Positions 21,224 through 36,200 of a DNA stretch of 64,000 bases are shown piece by piece (the stretch's first letter is position 1; each line of letters begins with the position of its first letter). The translations under genes and the position numbers were made by a program. The stretch spans positions 946,001 through 1,010,000 of the forward strand of contig OX365954.1 of NCBI GenBank assembly GCA_947247005.1, in the 5' to 3' direction. The notes beneath the pieces were generated by a model, which searched no databases, was not told the DNA's origin, and saw only the letters and a list, made by a program, of their open reading frames with translations. Origin of the DNA: Spisula solida (lineage: Eukaryota; Mollusca; Bivalvia; Venerida; Mactridae).

Positions 21224-24200
21224 CTAGAATAAATGTAAGATATATCAAACACGTTTTATTTGCTAACAATTTCCTATCCAGAGGGCATAAGAGGGTCCTA
21301 GGTTGCTCACCTGTCATAGTAGTGCAACCTCGTATCGTATCCCAAACTTTTAATTTGATTTATTGATGGAGGGCAGACAAAGACTGATAACAAATGCTCA
21401 TCTCGACATTTTGTTTTGACCAAAGGGGCTTTGAACATCCTTTATAGAGAAGCCCATGAACATGCTTCTTGCAGTATATTAAAGCTGCAGATCCTGACAA
21501 GATCTAAGTTTGCCTATAAAACACAACAGAATGCAAGAATACCCATGGCAGAGACAGTTATGACCCATTTTTTGGAGCAAAATCTTAACATTCTTGGTAG
21601 AGTAGATCATATCAAGATCATGTTTCATGCAAAACACATCAGCTGCTGATGCAGGTCTAGATATGGGGCCTGCATGCTCAAACCTCACACACAGGTATCT
21701 CATACAGGGTTGTCCATATTTTCCAAACACTTCCAGAAACAATCACTTGATGCATTTTGGTTGAAAGTTCCAATGATAAATATCAAGATTTTGATAAAAC
21801 ACACTCAAACATACAGTTTTAGGAACACTTACCTTTTTGGAACCTGGAGGTCTTCCACGTTTTACTTTATTTGAACCCGGAGGTCTTCCACGTTTTACTG
21901 AATTTGAACTGGCAGGCCTTCCTAGTTTTACTGTTTTAGAACCTGGAGGTCTTCCACGTTTTACTGTATTTGAACCCGGAGGTCTTCCAGGTTTTACTGT
22001 ATTTAAACCCGGAGGCCTTCCAGGTGTTACTGTACTAGAAACCGGGGGACCTTCAGGTTTTTCTGTATCGGAAACCGGATGTCTTCCAAATTTTACTGTA
22101 TTGGAACCCGGAGGTCTTCCAAATTTTACTGTATTGGAACCCGGAGGTCTTCCAGGTTTTGCTGCTTTCAAACCTGGAGGTCTTCCACGTTTTTTTCCCA
22201 ATGTTGTTTTTGTTTCTTTAACCTAATGAACAAAACATACAAGTTCAACAACAATTAAGTTGAATTAAACATTTTAAAACTTTTAGTTACACAGTACAAT
22301 TGTTTGAACTGCAAGCTGAGGGCTCATCTACCCAAAACCAATAAAACAAGACCACCACATTGTTTTTTGTTTGATTTCCACCAGAAAGTGTGATAGGACA
22401 TACCAGTTTCCTGGGTACCCATTGTCTATCCCCACACATGGACTGCGGACATGACATGAGAGGAATATCACAGCATTACGTACAACCCCTCCCCAGAGCG
22501 ACCCTCTGTAGAGCAACAACCTCTCAATAACAACACCTTAAAAATTTCCCTAAGCTGATATTAACTTTAAATGTAACCTCTGCAGACCAACAACCTCTAT
22601 ACAATGGTCAACATTTGCAGCTCCTAAAGGGTGTTGCTCTATAGAGGTTGTACTGTATTACATTTTCAAACCTGGATCCACCATAAGTGTGAGAGTCTAG
22701 CTCCCTACCAACAGTTTTAGCTAGGCTAAATCACCATGCTATCTAGTGTAAAGAGGAAACTTTCAATTCATTAACAGTGACAATACTGGTAGGAAATGGA
22801 AATGAACCTTATTTTACACCCTCACTGTAACAGGATTGTGTTCCATATAATATTACATCAAACCAATTAAAAACTTACCTTTGAAACAACAGGATATTTT
22901 CTTGGTCTACCTAATTGCTACAACGAGAGAAATATAAACATACATTGTATTATTGTGCATTTAGCTGCAGTTTTGCTTAGTTGGAGCTTAAGATACACCA
23001 ACACTATAAAGCCTAGGTCCCACTGAGGAATTCTACATTGGGGATGTTCTCCCGATTTCTTCTGGTATACCACCCGATTCATCACAATTCCTTCCGATAT
23101 CACCACAAACTGTCTCATGACTTCCCTGAAGCTTCCCCTAGACCACAAGGAACCAGTCCTGTTCATGATGTCTGGCGATAGCTCATTAATTTCAATCTGG
23201 AGTACATCGCCGAGGTAAAAAATGCTCGGTCTGACAGGGGCCTAGGTTTAAAGATGCCATGTACAGTCATATGTTAGGCTGACTTGGGTAAGGACATTTC
23301 TTTTATTTGTAAACTATCCTTTTTTTGCATTCGACTGACACTGACTAGTGCGTGGGCATTGCCTAATTAGCCAATGACCTCCTACTTTGAGGTGGACAAA
23401 GCTATCCTTTAATTATTGTTAGTCTTGACTATACCCATTTCACAACTTGTTAAATCAATGTTTTAAAATTCCTGAATGCATATGGCTTACATTCTTATAA
23501 CCATGCCCACTATTCATCATCTTTAGCCTCTTAGTATGACCTCGACCTTTGAACTTGAGATCTACAACTTGTGTGAGACATGCTGACTCATCATGGTGAA
23601 CTTTTCCAAGCACTGAGATCATAAATGATACTTCCAATTAGAACGGGAAGTAACTGCTGAGCCTGTAATGACGTAGATTTGGCTGGTGGTATTTTTGCAC
23701 TTAGTGTGTATCGGTGTACAATTTTGTCTATCACAAATGACAATTGTCGTACATTTTTATAGTCTGCATGTCCTCTAAAACTTCATTAGCATAATTGAAC
23801 AGTTGACTACTAGTCTTTTTGTGTATATAGCGTGAACAAATTAACGTGGTCTTAAACCTTCTATTAGCATGATTTAACAGTAGATTTCTTTTCTATATTT
23901 TAAGGCAAGACTATCTTGCAGAAATTGATATATTCCACGCAAGCCATTGTAATATATTCATGCATAAAGGTTGAGGACCCAGTTGATTTGTTTGAGCAAT
24001 ACATGAACACAAGGGAAGTCATAAATACGAATATTCATGCCTCTTACAAGCTCTAATCTAACCAACTGAGAAAGCATGAATTTGATACATCCTGCAGCAG
24101 AACCAAGTATCGTATTATAGGTGGTGCATTAAATTATTAGGTACCGTATGTTTTTATATCAGCTAGGTTAATTCAGTGCAAAACTGATTGTTCAAACATG

Positions 24201-27200
24201 TTTCAGGGGCCTAACTAGGCATACTCCTGTACGCCAGGCCGCCGCCCGGCGTGTGTACAATTTGAATCTTGACAAAATAAATTTAAACCAGACTGCGTTC
24301 AATAAACGCTTATGCCCCCTGTGGAAGCCTTGTCCATAAATAAGTCTAAGTCCAAAATTAGGTCAAGGTGAAGGTCAAAATGGGGTTAGGTGATACTGGC
24401 GTGTGGAGAGTGTTCATACACAACATCCATGCAAGTATGAAAGCTTTGTAGCAAGCCATATTAATGCTAGAAGAAACGGTCAATTTGGGTTAACCAGGAC
24501 GGACGGACGAACGGACGAACGGACGGACAGGTGCATCACTATATGCCTCCCCATCTATCGATAGGGGGGCATAAAAATGAAAAGTCGAATTCACTAATAA
24601 AAATCAGAGTCTATTTTAGGGGGGTGAAGGGCATGCAGGTACAATGTGTGTGCAAACAATTCACTTTATAATATCCATTTTAAAGATCCATCATTTCTCA
24701 AGTAAATATATAATAATAACTCTAGTTTTTTAATTGGGTGAAATTTATAAACTTTGCTTTTTTAAAGCTGGCTTCGCTCGCAAGTTTACTTGTTCAATAA
24801 ATATCTTCAAGCTTGTCTGTGGCCTGCTGTTCAGATAAACAATGCATTTTTTCTACCATAAAACAGTTTTCAAGTAGAGAACATTCGTACAAGTGTGTCT
24901 GGTGTGCTGCTAGGGTTAAAAATGCGTGTTTCGTCTAGCTGGTATGCTGTTTAATCAACAATGCATTTTAGTGGATCAAATTTATAAAAGGCTTTGCATT
25001 TTTTCAAGATCACTTCACTCGCTTCAGTCAATATCTTCAAATTTAGAACGAGTCTGTGGCCTGCTGTTCAGATAAGCAATGCATGTATGATATTTGGCTC
25101 GCAAAATAACTTTTTTCAGTCAATGTGTTATGCCCCAAAATGAAGGGAAAATGCTGTTGAACTGTTTATTGCTTTTAAGATTTATTTGCGCTATTGTAGA
25201 GAAATATTGTTGAATCATTTGTAGTATATTTTTGCCTCGATTTTGACTGAACCTTATGTTCCCTTAACATGCATTGTATTTCTTGTGTTAAGCATACCAA
25301 ACATTTTTTCACAAACTCTAATGACTCAAATCATATACTTGGATTAATTATTGTTAAATATTCTTATTATAAAATATCTTCTGTTGCCAGTAATAACTTA
25401 CTTGCTCCGATTTGTCTCAGAGGTTAAAAGTTGGCTTGCTTGACCATTGTTTAGTAATCAACTTTTTTCAGTCAGTAATTACTTATTCGCACCTGTTTGT
25501 CTCAAAGTTTAAATGTTGGCTTGCCTGTCCATTGTTTAGTCATCAACTTGTTACAGCAAATCCAAGCCAAACATCTTTGTAATGTAATTGGTAATCAAAA
25601 GGCCAATCTGTTATTAGAAGTTAATGACTCAATTTTTAATAGAGTTATGTATATGAGATATAGGAAATCTATTGGTTATTGTAAATTTGCATATTTGTTT
25701 TAAAAGTGATTTCATTGGTTTAACCAGAATCCCAACCTTTGTGTTGGACATTGTAGAAATGTTTTTGATATAGTCTTTCTTGGTGCTCCAAGGTGTAAAC
25801 ATTGAATAACGTAATATAGTCTAACTTGGTTTTCCAAGGTGTACTCATTTGTCTTACTTGGTTTTACCGAGGTGTACACATTGACATTAATGGTTTTCCA
25901 TTGGATTTAAAATACATTGAAAATACTTGTTTGGATTTAACAGACATTGTTGTTATTAATTATAACTTGTGGACTTGTGAGAATTCTCACAAACAACATA
26001 TAAAATTACAGTTTGGAAACCCGAACTTTTGTCGACTTCTCTTTTCCCCCCGTCGATAGTTAATGCGGACGGAAAACCCTGCATTACAGCTGTCTTCAAA
26101 TTTAGAACAGGGAATTAAATAACACTACTTGTAAAGGTCCGTGTTATGAACGAGTCTGTCACACGCTGTTCAGATAAACAATGCATTTTTTTCTTATTCG
26201 CTTCGCTCGCTCAATAACTTTATTATGGAACATTTTCAATTAGAGCACAAGTTTGTCTGGTACACTGATAGGATGAAGAATGCGTTTTTCTTCTACCTGA
26301 CATGCTGTTTAGATCAACAAAGCATTTTTTTCTAGCTCGCTTCGCTCATTAATGTTAACAGTAAATAGTTATAAAAGGGTGGTGTGGTATGCATCAGTCA
26401 GATGCAATGCAATTTTCTTCTCGCTGTTTATTTTTACAGTGAAAACTGATATAAAGTAGAGAAACGGTTTGTGTCGTCAGATAAACAATGCAATTTTCTT
26501 CTTCTTCCCTTCTTGGAATAACATCAAGTAGAGTTTGTGTTTCATGCAGCTCAGAAAACTTAATGCATTTTTGTTCTAGCACGCTTCGCTCGTCCAAAGA
26601 ATATACTGTGCATTGAGCAACAACCTCCGTCAAAGAGAAACAGCTCTACACACCCTCCTTATCCAAACATCCCCCGTCACCCCCTCAAGACCCGATTCCG
26701 AACCACCTTTTGAAAAATCGTAGTTATGTTACATGTAGGCCTACGTGTAAAAATAAAACGCAAAAAATTACATGCATAAAAGTTTTTAGTTATTTTCTGT
26801 CTTAAAACATGATGTAAAAATATAGTCCTGACACTCTCAAATGCCAGGAAATCGTTTCCCTGCCAAAAAAATTCTTGGGGGCATGCCCCCAGACCCCCCT
26901 AGCATTAGGAGTACAATCAAATATGCTCCAGTTACGCCCCTGTGTTCATCCTATTTTATGCCTTGTGAAACTGTTTGCAATATTCACAAATACGCAGTAA
27001 CTTTATAAATGTCATTATCTCTGGGAGTGATTACATGCGCTCTTGAGTATATTGCACGCTCAATGTAATCATTTTATGTAAAGTCATGTTTATAAATGTG
27101 TCAAGAGAATTATTGTGCTGCTTTCCTCAAGCACAAACATCTTCAATAGGAACACAGCTTTGTAGAGGTAGGATACGGTAGGTTCATTTCCAAATGATAC

Positions 27201-30200
27201 AGGTTTTCTTCCAATTACATGTAGTAACATTTCCAAACGGAACACAGCTTTTCTAACGCTTTTTCCATTTTCAAACGGAACACAGCTCTTCCGGAATAAG
27301 TAACATTTCCAAATACAGCATAGCTATCTCCAGGACAGAGTTACTAAATGTAACATGACGTAACGTTCCTCCAGAAAACAATTTCCAAATGGAACATATA
27401 TAGCTTTTCTTTATAAGTAACTAGTATGTTTTCAAAGGAAACATGTTTTTTTTTAATTATGTACAATTCCAAACGGAACATACATACTTTCAGTTGCTTA
27501 CAATAACAAATAAAACATTGCTTTCTTTGAATAACTAAAATTCCCAAAGGGAACATAGCATTCCTCTTGGAGTGAGATACTGGCATTTTAAAAGAAACAG
27601 TTCCCCATGAGTTTGTAAACAGATAGCTTTCCTCCATTTAGTCAAGAGTTACTAACCTTTCCAAATGACACACTTACAGTAACAGTTCTTTTCACTAACA
27701 TAAAATGGAACTGGTAACAAAATTAAATAACTAAAATCTTAAAAATAATTTTTATTTTCACAGACATGTTTGTACACATAGCAGAAAAAAACATAAATTA
27801 TAATTGTGTGAGGCAAAAAGCAAACAGAGGGTGTTCTATATATAATAGACAGTAACTGTTGTCTATTTTTTAAAAAGTTTTTGTGAGTAATAAAGAGGGA
27901 GAATCCAACTTTACTATAAGCTACAGTGAGTCATGTTAAATTTCGGTAATTGAATCTCTTAACAACTGTCAACAAAAATAATTATCAAACTTCAAAAGTC
28001 AATTTAAAGTCATCAATACATAGCATTCATTATTTGACTGGAGCCACCTTCATGCAGTCAGCTTGCAATTTCATTATTCATAAACTGTTCTTTTTTGTGC
28101 ATTTCATTTCGTACTCATACTTAATGTTGAAATGCTTCCTTCCCTGTCTGATTTGTAATTATCTTATAGGTAATGCCCAAAAAACAATAACATCTTTATT
28201 ATTGTAATATGGCAGTGCCAGGTTTAATTTGTGATATCAGATCACAGCTTAGGCTAGTATTATAGTTAAAATGGATTCCAGACATAAAATGAATGTATGA
28301 TTTCGTTCATTTTGGTTGTTTTTTTCTTGTAGAGCTTTAATTTGCTTTGTTAATGCTAACATAAATGAATAAATATCAAATTGAAAGTTTGCCCAATAGT
28401 TTTTAATTCAAGTAGAAAGTTACATTTTTTGTTGCAGTCAGTCTTCTACACACTACAGTAACTGGAACACTTGGATAGAGTTGTACATAGTTTCACTGCA
28501 GCTGGGACCAAAGTTACAAATATACAGTTTGTTAGTGATACCACAGTCAGTCCACTACACACTACAGTAACTGGAACACTTGGATGGAGTTGTTCACAGT
28601 ATCGCTACATCTAGGACCAAAGTTACAAATATACAGGTTATTAGTGATACCGCAGAATGCCACACAGGCAGGCTTAACCACTGAACTTTCATTCTGTAGG
28701 ATAACTTTACCCGTGTTTAAATCATTGTTTATAGAATGAACACAGGCACTCTTACTACAACAGACCAGAATGTTCCCTTCCTCGGTCATGGTCAGTCCTA
28801 ATGGTAGACGCAGAGTATCAGAGTCATAGGAGGCAAGCACCTTGCCACGAAAGTTGACTTTAACAACAACATGATGGAAAATATCCGACATGATCAATGT
28901 GTCCATTTCTGTACCAAAGATAATAGCCGAGGGAGTTATATTCAAGTGGGCATTGACATCAGGTGAGAGGACAGTTTGTATCACAGTTCCACCAGGTGTC
29001 ATGATCATCACTCTGTTAGGTTTCTTGAAGGTAACAGCAAGTTTGCCATCTTTGTAAGCAATCCCTCGGCATTCACCTTGTACCTTCACTGTATGAGAGA
29101 CTGTTACAATGTTACCCACATCCAGAAACTGGATACTATGAGCAATAGGTAATGTAACAGCCACCTCGTACTCTGTCAGTGAGGTAACACAGTCAGGTGA
29201 ATCTATCAAGTTGCAGACTGACTGTACAGTAGACATATCAAGATCAACCAGTTTTACACAGTTATTTAATCCATCGGTTACCACTAGTCTACCTGATTCT
29301 AAAATCAGACAGTCATTGATTCCACATACGTAACTATCATCTGCAGTTTTCAAGTTGATCGATCCAGTGTACGAAATATTCTTATCGCTAAACTCAAAAT
29401 CATTACTTCCTTGGTTATCAATATATTCCGATTTTTCGGATGATTGAATTTTATCTTCAAATGAAGAAAGACCATCATCAAAGTGTTCATCAAACAGTAT
29501 TTCAGTATCCTCATTAATCTCTTGTGTTGAACTTCTAGAGGCGCATGCTCCTGTAGCAGATCTCGAACCAGTTAGAACTGACTCATGGAGATATGACCGT
29601 CCTGTTGTATCTAACCTCCCTAATGTTTTATGTTCAGAAAGCAAATATTCTATATCGGAGGACTCCATAAATCTACAACCAAGTGTGAGAGATTCTCGGC
29701 CTTCTTGTAACTGCTTCAATTTCAATTCAACAAAATTCAACCATTTCTCCGATTTCTTCACATGATTGAATACTGCCTCTTTAGAAGATATCTCGCCTAA
29801 ATGAACTCTTATTTTCTCCATTTCCTCTCGCAGAGCTTCATTGTCATCTATCAAGTCATTTAAATCTTTACAATTTTGTTTCTTTATCTTCTGCGCTTCT
29901 TTAACAGTATTTGTAAACAACTGATCTAACTGTTCAATCATTTTCTCCCTGTATGCTAGAATTTGTTTCAAGACAACAGAATATGTCTCATTCACACATT
30001 TAATATCCTCCAATAGTTGCTTATTGAACAGTTTACTATCTTCATTTAGAGTATTAACATTTCTATGAAGTTTTGTAACATCCCTCGTGTATTTATGTCT
30101 ATGTGATGTATGTTTTCGATAAGTAGAACATGTTTTATGATCCATGGCCATGCATGATGAACATTCATACTCCATTTTGTTTGTAGCATGTTTTTCACTA

Positions 30201-33200
30201 TAATTATTGTCATCATACGTACATGGTTTAAAAGCAAAATATTTCTTTCGATTCAACACAGAACCACTGTTCACCAAGCCAACTAAGTCGTCCGTATCAT
30301 GATAAAATGGAGCATGATGACATTGTGAACAAACTGTACATAAGTCTTTAAAACAATCAGTACAGTATTCAGAAGCTTGACTTTTTATTCCAAGTTGTTC
30401 ACAATACAGACAGGCAACTGGTTCACACGTATCGGTCATTTCTCCTTTCTTTCTTCTACCAGGCACAGCCATTTTGAATATTAAACCAACTGCTTGTGAA
30501 TGGTATAGTAGACTTAATTTGCTGAATATTTAAGCACACACATTGTGTCACACAATGTTCCCATTATGATCAAAATAATCTCTAACATCCATTGCACAAT
30601 TGTACATTTTTGAACTACAGCCAAATGAAACACAATCTGAGGAAATGAAGTCAATAGTTTAACCAAGCCTATCAAGATTGTATCTAGTTCAGTGTGTTAT
30701 CATTCTGGAATCCCACATTCCTTTTTGCGCTCATGGTTTCAGATAAACACTGTTAATAATTAACTACCACTCAACCAACCTTCACATGATGGCTATTTAT
30801 AGAATGGGAATTTCCCACTTTGTCATAGTGGGTAAATGATACGATTTTCCAATAATATTCACAGTATAAACCAACCTTCATAGAAATTTGAATACTGTAA
30901 TAGTATGGATCAATAACTACTATTTACTTCTATGCATACTAGAAATCAATACCCTGAAATAGCTGCATGCGCTTATATGAGTTAAGTGTAAGGCAGAGCT
31001 ACAGATAAGTGTCATGTCTTTATATACCATAGACATATGATCACCATTTAAGGTATAACATGTAACAACACCATCGAAGGATACATGCTACTTTAATATA
31101 TGATATACACTCTCTAGGAGCTATCTATCCAAACTGAACATCTCTACTAGAATACCTACTATATGATTATAGTACCTTTGTTATAAACCACAGGGACTTG
31201 GTCTCATACACTACATTCCCTCCCTTTTTAGAATGTTAATTATATCATTAAAATATAAATTCAAAATTTTAAACTTTCAAAATTTCTTTCACAGAAAACC
31301 CAAAGTATAAATAGTTTTGGCCTTACTTCCTAAATAACGGTCATTCACCAAAGTACTAAACCTCTCACAGGTTAATTAGCAATTATAACCACATCCCTAC
31401 AGTTATCAACATAATGTGATAAAAAGAACAATAACACATTAAATTCACATCAACATAGATAAAAGAGCAATGCTATAAATTTCCACTGATAGTCTTTAGT
31501 GTGGTCCATTGTTGTAATCTGATATTGAGAGTACTTGATTACAAGCAAAACACTGTATCCAATTACAAGCATAAACTTGTGAGAACATTATTTTTCACAA
31601 CTTGTAAATTTCCACAGGACTCTGAAACATATTTAATGTTCAAGTCATAACATAATCCTTGAATTTTTCAGGCATTTTCCTGATTCTAACTGGTCTTGAA
31701 TTAGTGTCTACAGAAGTCATATTTTCTGCTGTACACTCATTTTCCGTAATATTTTCATTATCGTCATTTAGCAAATTTTGATCAATTTGACTGTCATTCT
31801 GATTGCCTTGATTTTCTTGTGTACGTGATCCGGGATCTGCCTGGGACAAATCTGATTCATATTTCTTTACATGAGTAATATTTCTACGATATTCAGATCC
31901 ATCGACGTCTGATTTAATCAAAACACTATTTCCTTTCTTTTGGAGCACAGTATGTTTATTGGGACTAAACTGTGTGTCCAATTTATTTGACTTATTTTGC
32001 TTTACTAGGACTGTGTCGCCAGAACTTATAGTACTATTTTTCGCATTACGTTTCCTATCAGAATAAATATTGTCATTCACTGTCCCATCCTCGTTGCCAA
32101 AATGTCATGTCTTTATATACCATAGACATATGATCACCATTTAAGGTATAACATGTAACAACACCATCCAAGGATACACGCTACTTTAATATATGATATA
32201 CACTCTCTAGGAGCTAACTATCCAAACTGAACATCTCTACTAGAATACCTACTATATGATTATAGTACCTTTGTTATAAACCACAGGGACTTGGTCTCAT
32301 ACACTACAATAAGGTTTTAGTCATTTGGGTATTTTACCCCCGAGTTTCAATTTTGATTGGGTTTTGACAAATTTTAATTGGGTATTTAATAAAATCAAAG
32401 GGTAAATAAGCTTTTATGTACTATTTTTCACTATAACATCCTTTTCTATTTGGGTATTTAAGATTGTCTTTGCTTTTTCTTACTTCCTCCTCTCAAAATC
32501 AATTGGGTTTTTAAGAAAATTAATTGGGTAACTACCCCAATACGCAGCTTATCTGTAGCTCTGGTAAGGTTAAAACTTCCTGAATTTTACTTAAACATCT
32601 TAACTCAAAGCAAATGTGAAGATTTGTGTAAAGTTACAATGTTCAGATGTTTACATATCAGTTGTACATTGCAGTTTTATTTTATTCTGTATGAACCAAC
32701 CATTTAAACCAATACACATCTTCAAAATAGGCAGAATATCATAGTGTAAATTTAACATTTTAAAACAATGAGAATTGAATATTAAAATGTAAATATGATA
32801 ACTTTGCGTATGGGCTTGGAGATCTATTGGGTAGTATAGTCTTAGATACCTTGTATTCTGGGCATAATTAAGTAGTTCAAGTGAATACTTTCACAAAATG
32901 GTAGCTTAAACATCTATAATTGAAACACCATTATGTTATTGCTTTGTTTTGTTTTAATCATATTTTAAGCTATTTTTCAACATTCGTTCAGTCATGTATG
33001 ACATGCCAATGTTACCTTTGGTTGCTACCTAGAAACCACATTATCTGGAATTAACAACCAACTAGAAGGGTTTTTGACACACAAAGGGCCATAACTCCGG
33101 CAAAAGTCAGCTGACATAAGATCACTGACAATACATGTATGCACAACAAGCCTTGGTACCAACTCTTCATATGATGTTTCATTGAAATCTAACCAGTGGT

Positions 33201-36200
33201 TTAGGAGAACAAGTGCAGACAATTTTTGAAACATCCAACCAGCACATATCCTCCACTATATAATGGATGTAGGTGATTATAAGCATAGTTTGTTATATAC
33301 TGAGCACATAAAGAAACACACATGTTACATTTATTCATCGGAGTACATGTTAGCCTATAGCTTTGTTCGAAGTCCATGCAGAGCAATGAGTTTGGTGCAA
33401 TTTCATTATTAACACATAAAAGGTGCTTCGGTAGTCTGTTTCAAGACTTTTAACTTTTCAGCCCGGAATTCTATGAAGAAATTGCTGGATGCGTTATTTC
33501 CAGGGAAAATATTATTTTAACAACTTGCGTTTTAAACCCTTTAGATAAGAGTCGCACTAAAGCAGAGATACCTTGGAACAAGTAGATACAACCATGACTG
33601 ATATATGTAGCACAGGAAGAAAATGACAGACTGACAAAATGACCGTTTTAACATGTAACCCTATGGAGAAAATGTAACAGTGCGTTTCTTTATGTACTCT
33701 GAGTGAACAAATTACTTACAGGTTTTGTGTTTTTCTTTGGCCTTCCCTTTCTTCTCTTTAACACAGACTGTAATAATTAATACATACAATCATTGCAGCT
33801 AGTAACTTATGTTAAGTCATGGCCTCTAACCTATTTTGAACCTTTAAAAAGTTCCTCTTTGCAGGTTATCACGTTTGAGGTCAGTGGGTTATATAAATTG
33901 GACGTACCCGGTAATGTAATTGTTAGGTCTTATAGTTCATACAGAAACTATCAAACAATTAAAGAATCTTTCAAGACAAAATCTATTTCTTCAAGGAACA
34001 TATCACAGCATCATGCTTTACAAGAAAAATATCACTGGAATTTAGTAGCAATATTTTCTTACCAACAAGTTTAAGATGAAAGACTCTTTTGTAAATTTAA
34101 AATTCAAGTATAATTTTGGCATTTTTTCAAGGATAACCAAGAATCAAGTACTTTTTCAAAGATCAAACCCATTTCAAGGACTATATTTACAAGAATTGTA
34201 TGAACAATAGGTCTACTGAGAGATGTTAAGACTGGCAGACATGTGCAAAGCAATATATCCCAACAAGAATACGGTGCATACATGTTTCACAAGTGTTTCT
34301 TTATTGTACACTCTGGCAGTTAGCCACAATATTAAACCTCAAGGCCCATTCATCCCTAGTCTAGACAGAAACTTGAATGTAAACATGTTTATTTGCATTG
34401 TAGACCGATAAACCTGTAACAAGTCATCAACATTATTTACTTGCCTCATGTTTTTGTAACCTGTTGACTTATTGAAGGTATAGTCATTTCCACAAATTAC
34501 ATATGTACAGGGCGATACCTCCATTTAAAAATTTGAGGAAACTTTTACATTTCTATCCTTGATAAATTATGTTTTGTATGATTAAAACATCTGCACATAT
34601 CTTTTTTATTAAACCATTAAATTGCAATGTAGTATAACATGAAAATATAAATTTACATACAAGGCCATCAGAAATAAATTCATAGATTATAATCATCTTG
34701 CTCCTGGATATCCTTTACCCTTTTGCTCCTTGATGTTAGGACACTGTGACTTTTTTTATTTATATAACCTTTCACCCGCCAAAGTTTCATTGTTACCACA
34801 TTTTATGAAGATTATTCCAAAACGTTTACCTCTAGCAACTACACAAGGTTTTTCTATGATTTGACCTTGTGACTTAGTTTTTGAGCCCGGATGACTCAAT
34901 ATCACACATGACCTAGATTTTGTTGAGATGATCATTGTGACCATATTTCATAAAGATAAGGCTAAAATTGTGTCACTTTGTAATGTTGACTTCTTAAAAC
35001 AGATGGGTGGTTAATTCAGGTGACCATAAACACTTGTTTAATTGTAGTATGTAACTTCATTCAAAATCCATTAAACATAGTACATTTACTGATAACCATT
35101 TGTTGAACTTTGATCAAATTATTACAACCATGATATCAAAATGAATATAATACTTAATGCCTAATATTTAGGTCAATATATTGTGATCATAAATCTTGCT
35201 TGACACCTCATTGCTGATGGTATATATTACAAAATTACATTGCTAATCATAGTCCATATTTTATGACTTATCAGGCTTATTATGCACAAAACATTTTCAT
35301 TGATCAAAGTCAAGTTGAGAGAGTAGAGAGCAAGAAATATGCATATTTGATATCTTTTACCCAGAATGTAAGATAAATTACCTATTTGTTATATACAGGT
35401 TGTTAAAAGATTTTGTTCTCAAAATTAAAATTTGTACTATTTTTTTCTGAGCTATGTACACAGTGTACACAATATAATTTCTTACTCCAATAGCTTCGTT
35501 GAACGCCAGAAAATCAATACAATGCAAGAACCTACTGGAATTTAACCTGAAAATTGTACATTCTTCCGAGGTCAGAAAAAGAAACCATTTGAAGTAAACC
35601 ATTGAAAACAACTTTTTTAACACCCTGTAAAATCTGCCCTTGGACACTCACATTTGTGATTGCACTTGTTTATAGCTATGCTGTTCTTTTTTTTATAAGC
35701 AATGGAATAGTACATATGAGCCACTCTCCAGGAAAACCGGGCTTAGTGACATTGTATCAATATTTATATAATAAGGTTAAGAAAACCCTTTTAAATGAAA
35801 AAAAGTTTAAGTATTTGGATTATATAGAACTATGTCTTAGATTTATTTTTTCTTACCAATCATATAAAAATATCTTCTGTTGTTGCTATGGTGACCAATT
35901 TTTGAAGAGTATCCATATTTAGAAAACGAGGGGTTAGTGGTTGAAAACAGTAACTACGTTTCTCTAAAAGCTAAAATTCTAGATTTAGATATGTTTTATT
36001 AAAAAAGGAATATAATTCTAAAATGTGATACAATTTCGAAAAGTTTACGTCAAGAACTCATCAAATACTGGATTTATAAACTTCTTGCTAACTTCTTGTT
36101 TGAATGACGTTTGCGACGTACGCGTCACTAACAAAGTAGGGGGAGTGGTTGTAATTTGGATGTTATATTTGGCTCAAATTTTCAGAAACTGTTCAAAATA

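Larger units (their letters stand above)
31010..32308 (-). mobile_element. Internally deleted Ty3/Gypsy LTR retrotransposon
   Basis: Two nearly identical 206-bp LTRs (31010-31215 and 32103-32308, TG...CA ends) flank about 890 bp. ATAAG is duplicated at both borders (31005-31009 and 32309-32313). The element reads on the minus strand. A purine tract (complement of TTCCCTCCC at 31216-31229) precedes the 3' LTR, and a primer-binding-like site TGGCAACGAGGATGGG follows the 5' LTR. Gag, protease, RT and most of integrase are gone. The two LTRs differ at only a few positions, so the insertion is fairly young. Confidence 0.9.
30994..32563. mobile_element. MITE (hAT-like) split by a retrotransposon insertion
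   Basis: The left terminus CAGAGCTACAGATAAG (30994-31009) and the right terminus CTTATCTGTAGCTCTG (32548-32563) are perfect inverted repeats. GTAAGG flanks both (30988-30993 and 32564-32569), a 6-bp duplication. Without the retroelement the MITE is about 270 bp. Its interior contains several TTGGGTATTT/AATTGGGTA words. Confidence 0.8.

Noticed and set aside
21837..22226. 129-codon plus-strand frame with EPGGLPRFTV repeats
   Set aside because: Antisense shadow of the AT-hook repeat exon, whose minus-strand reading has matching splice sites and AT-hook motifs.
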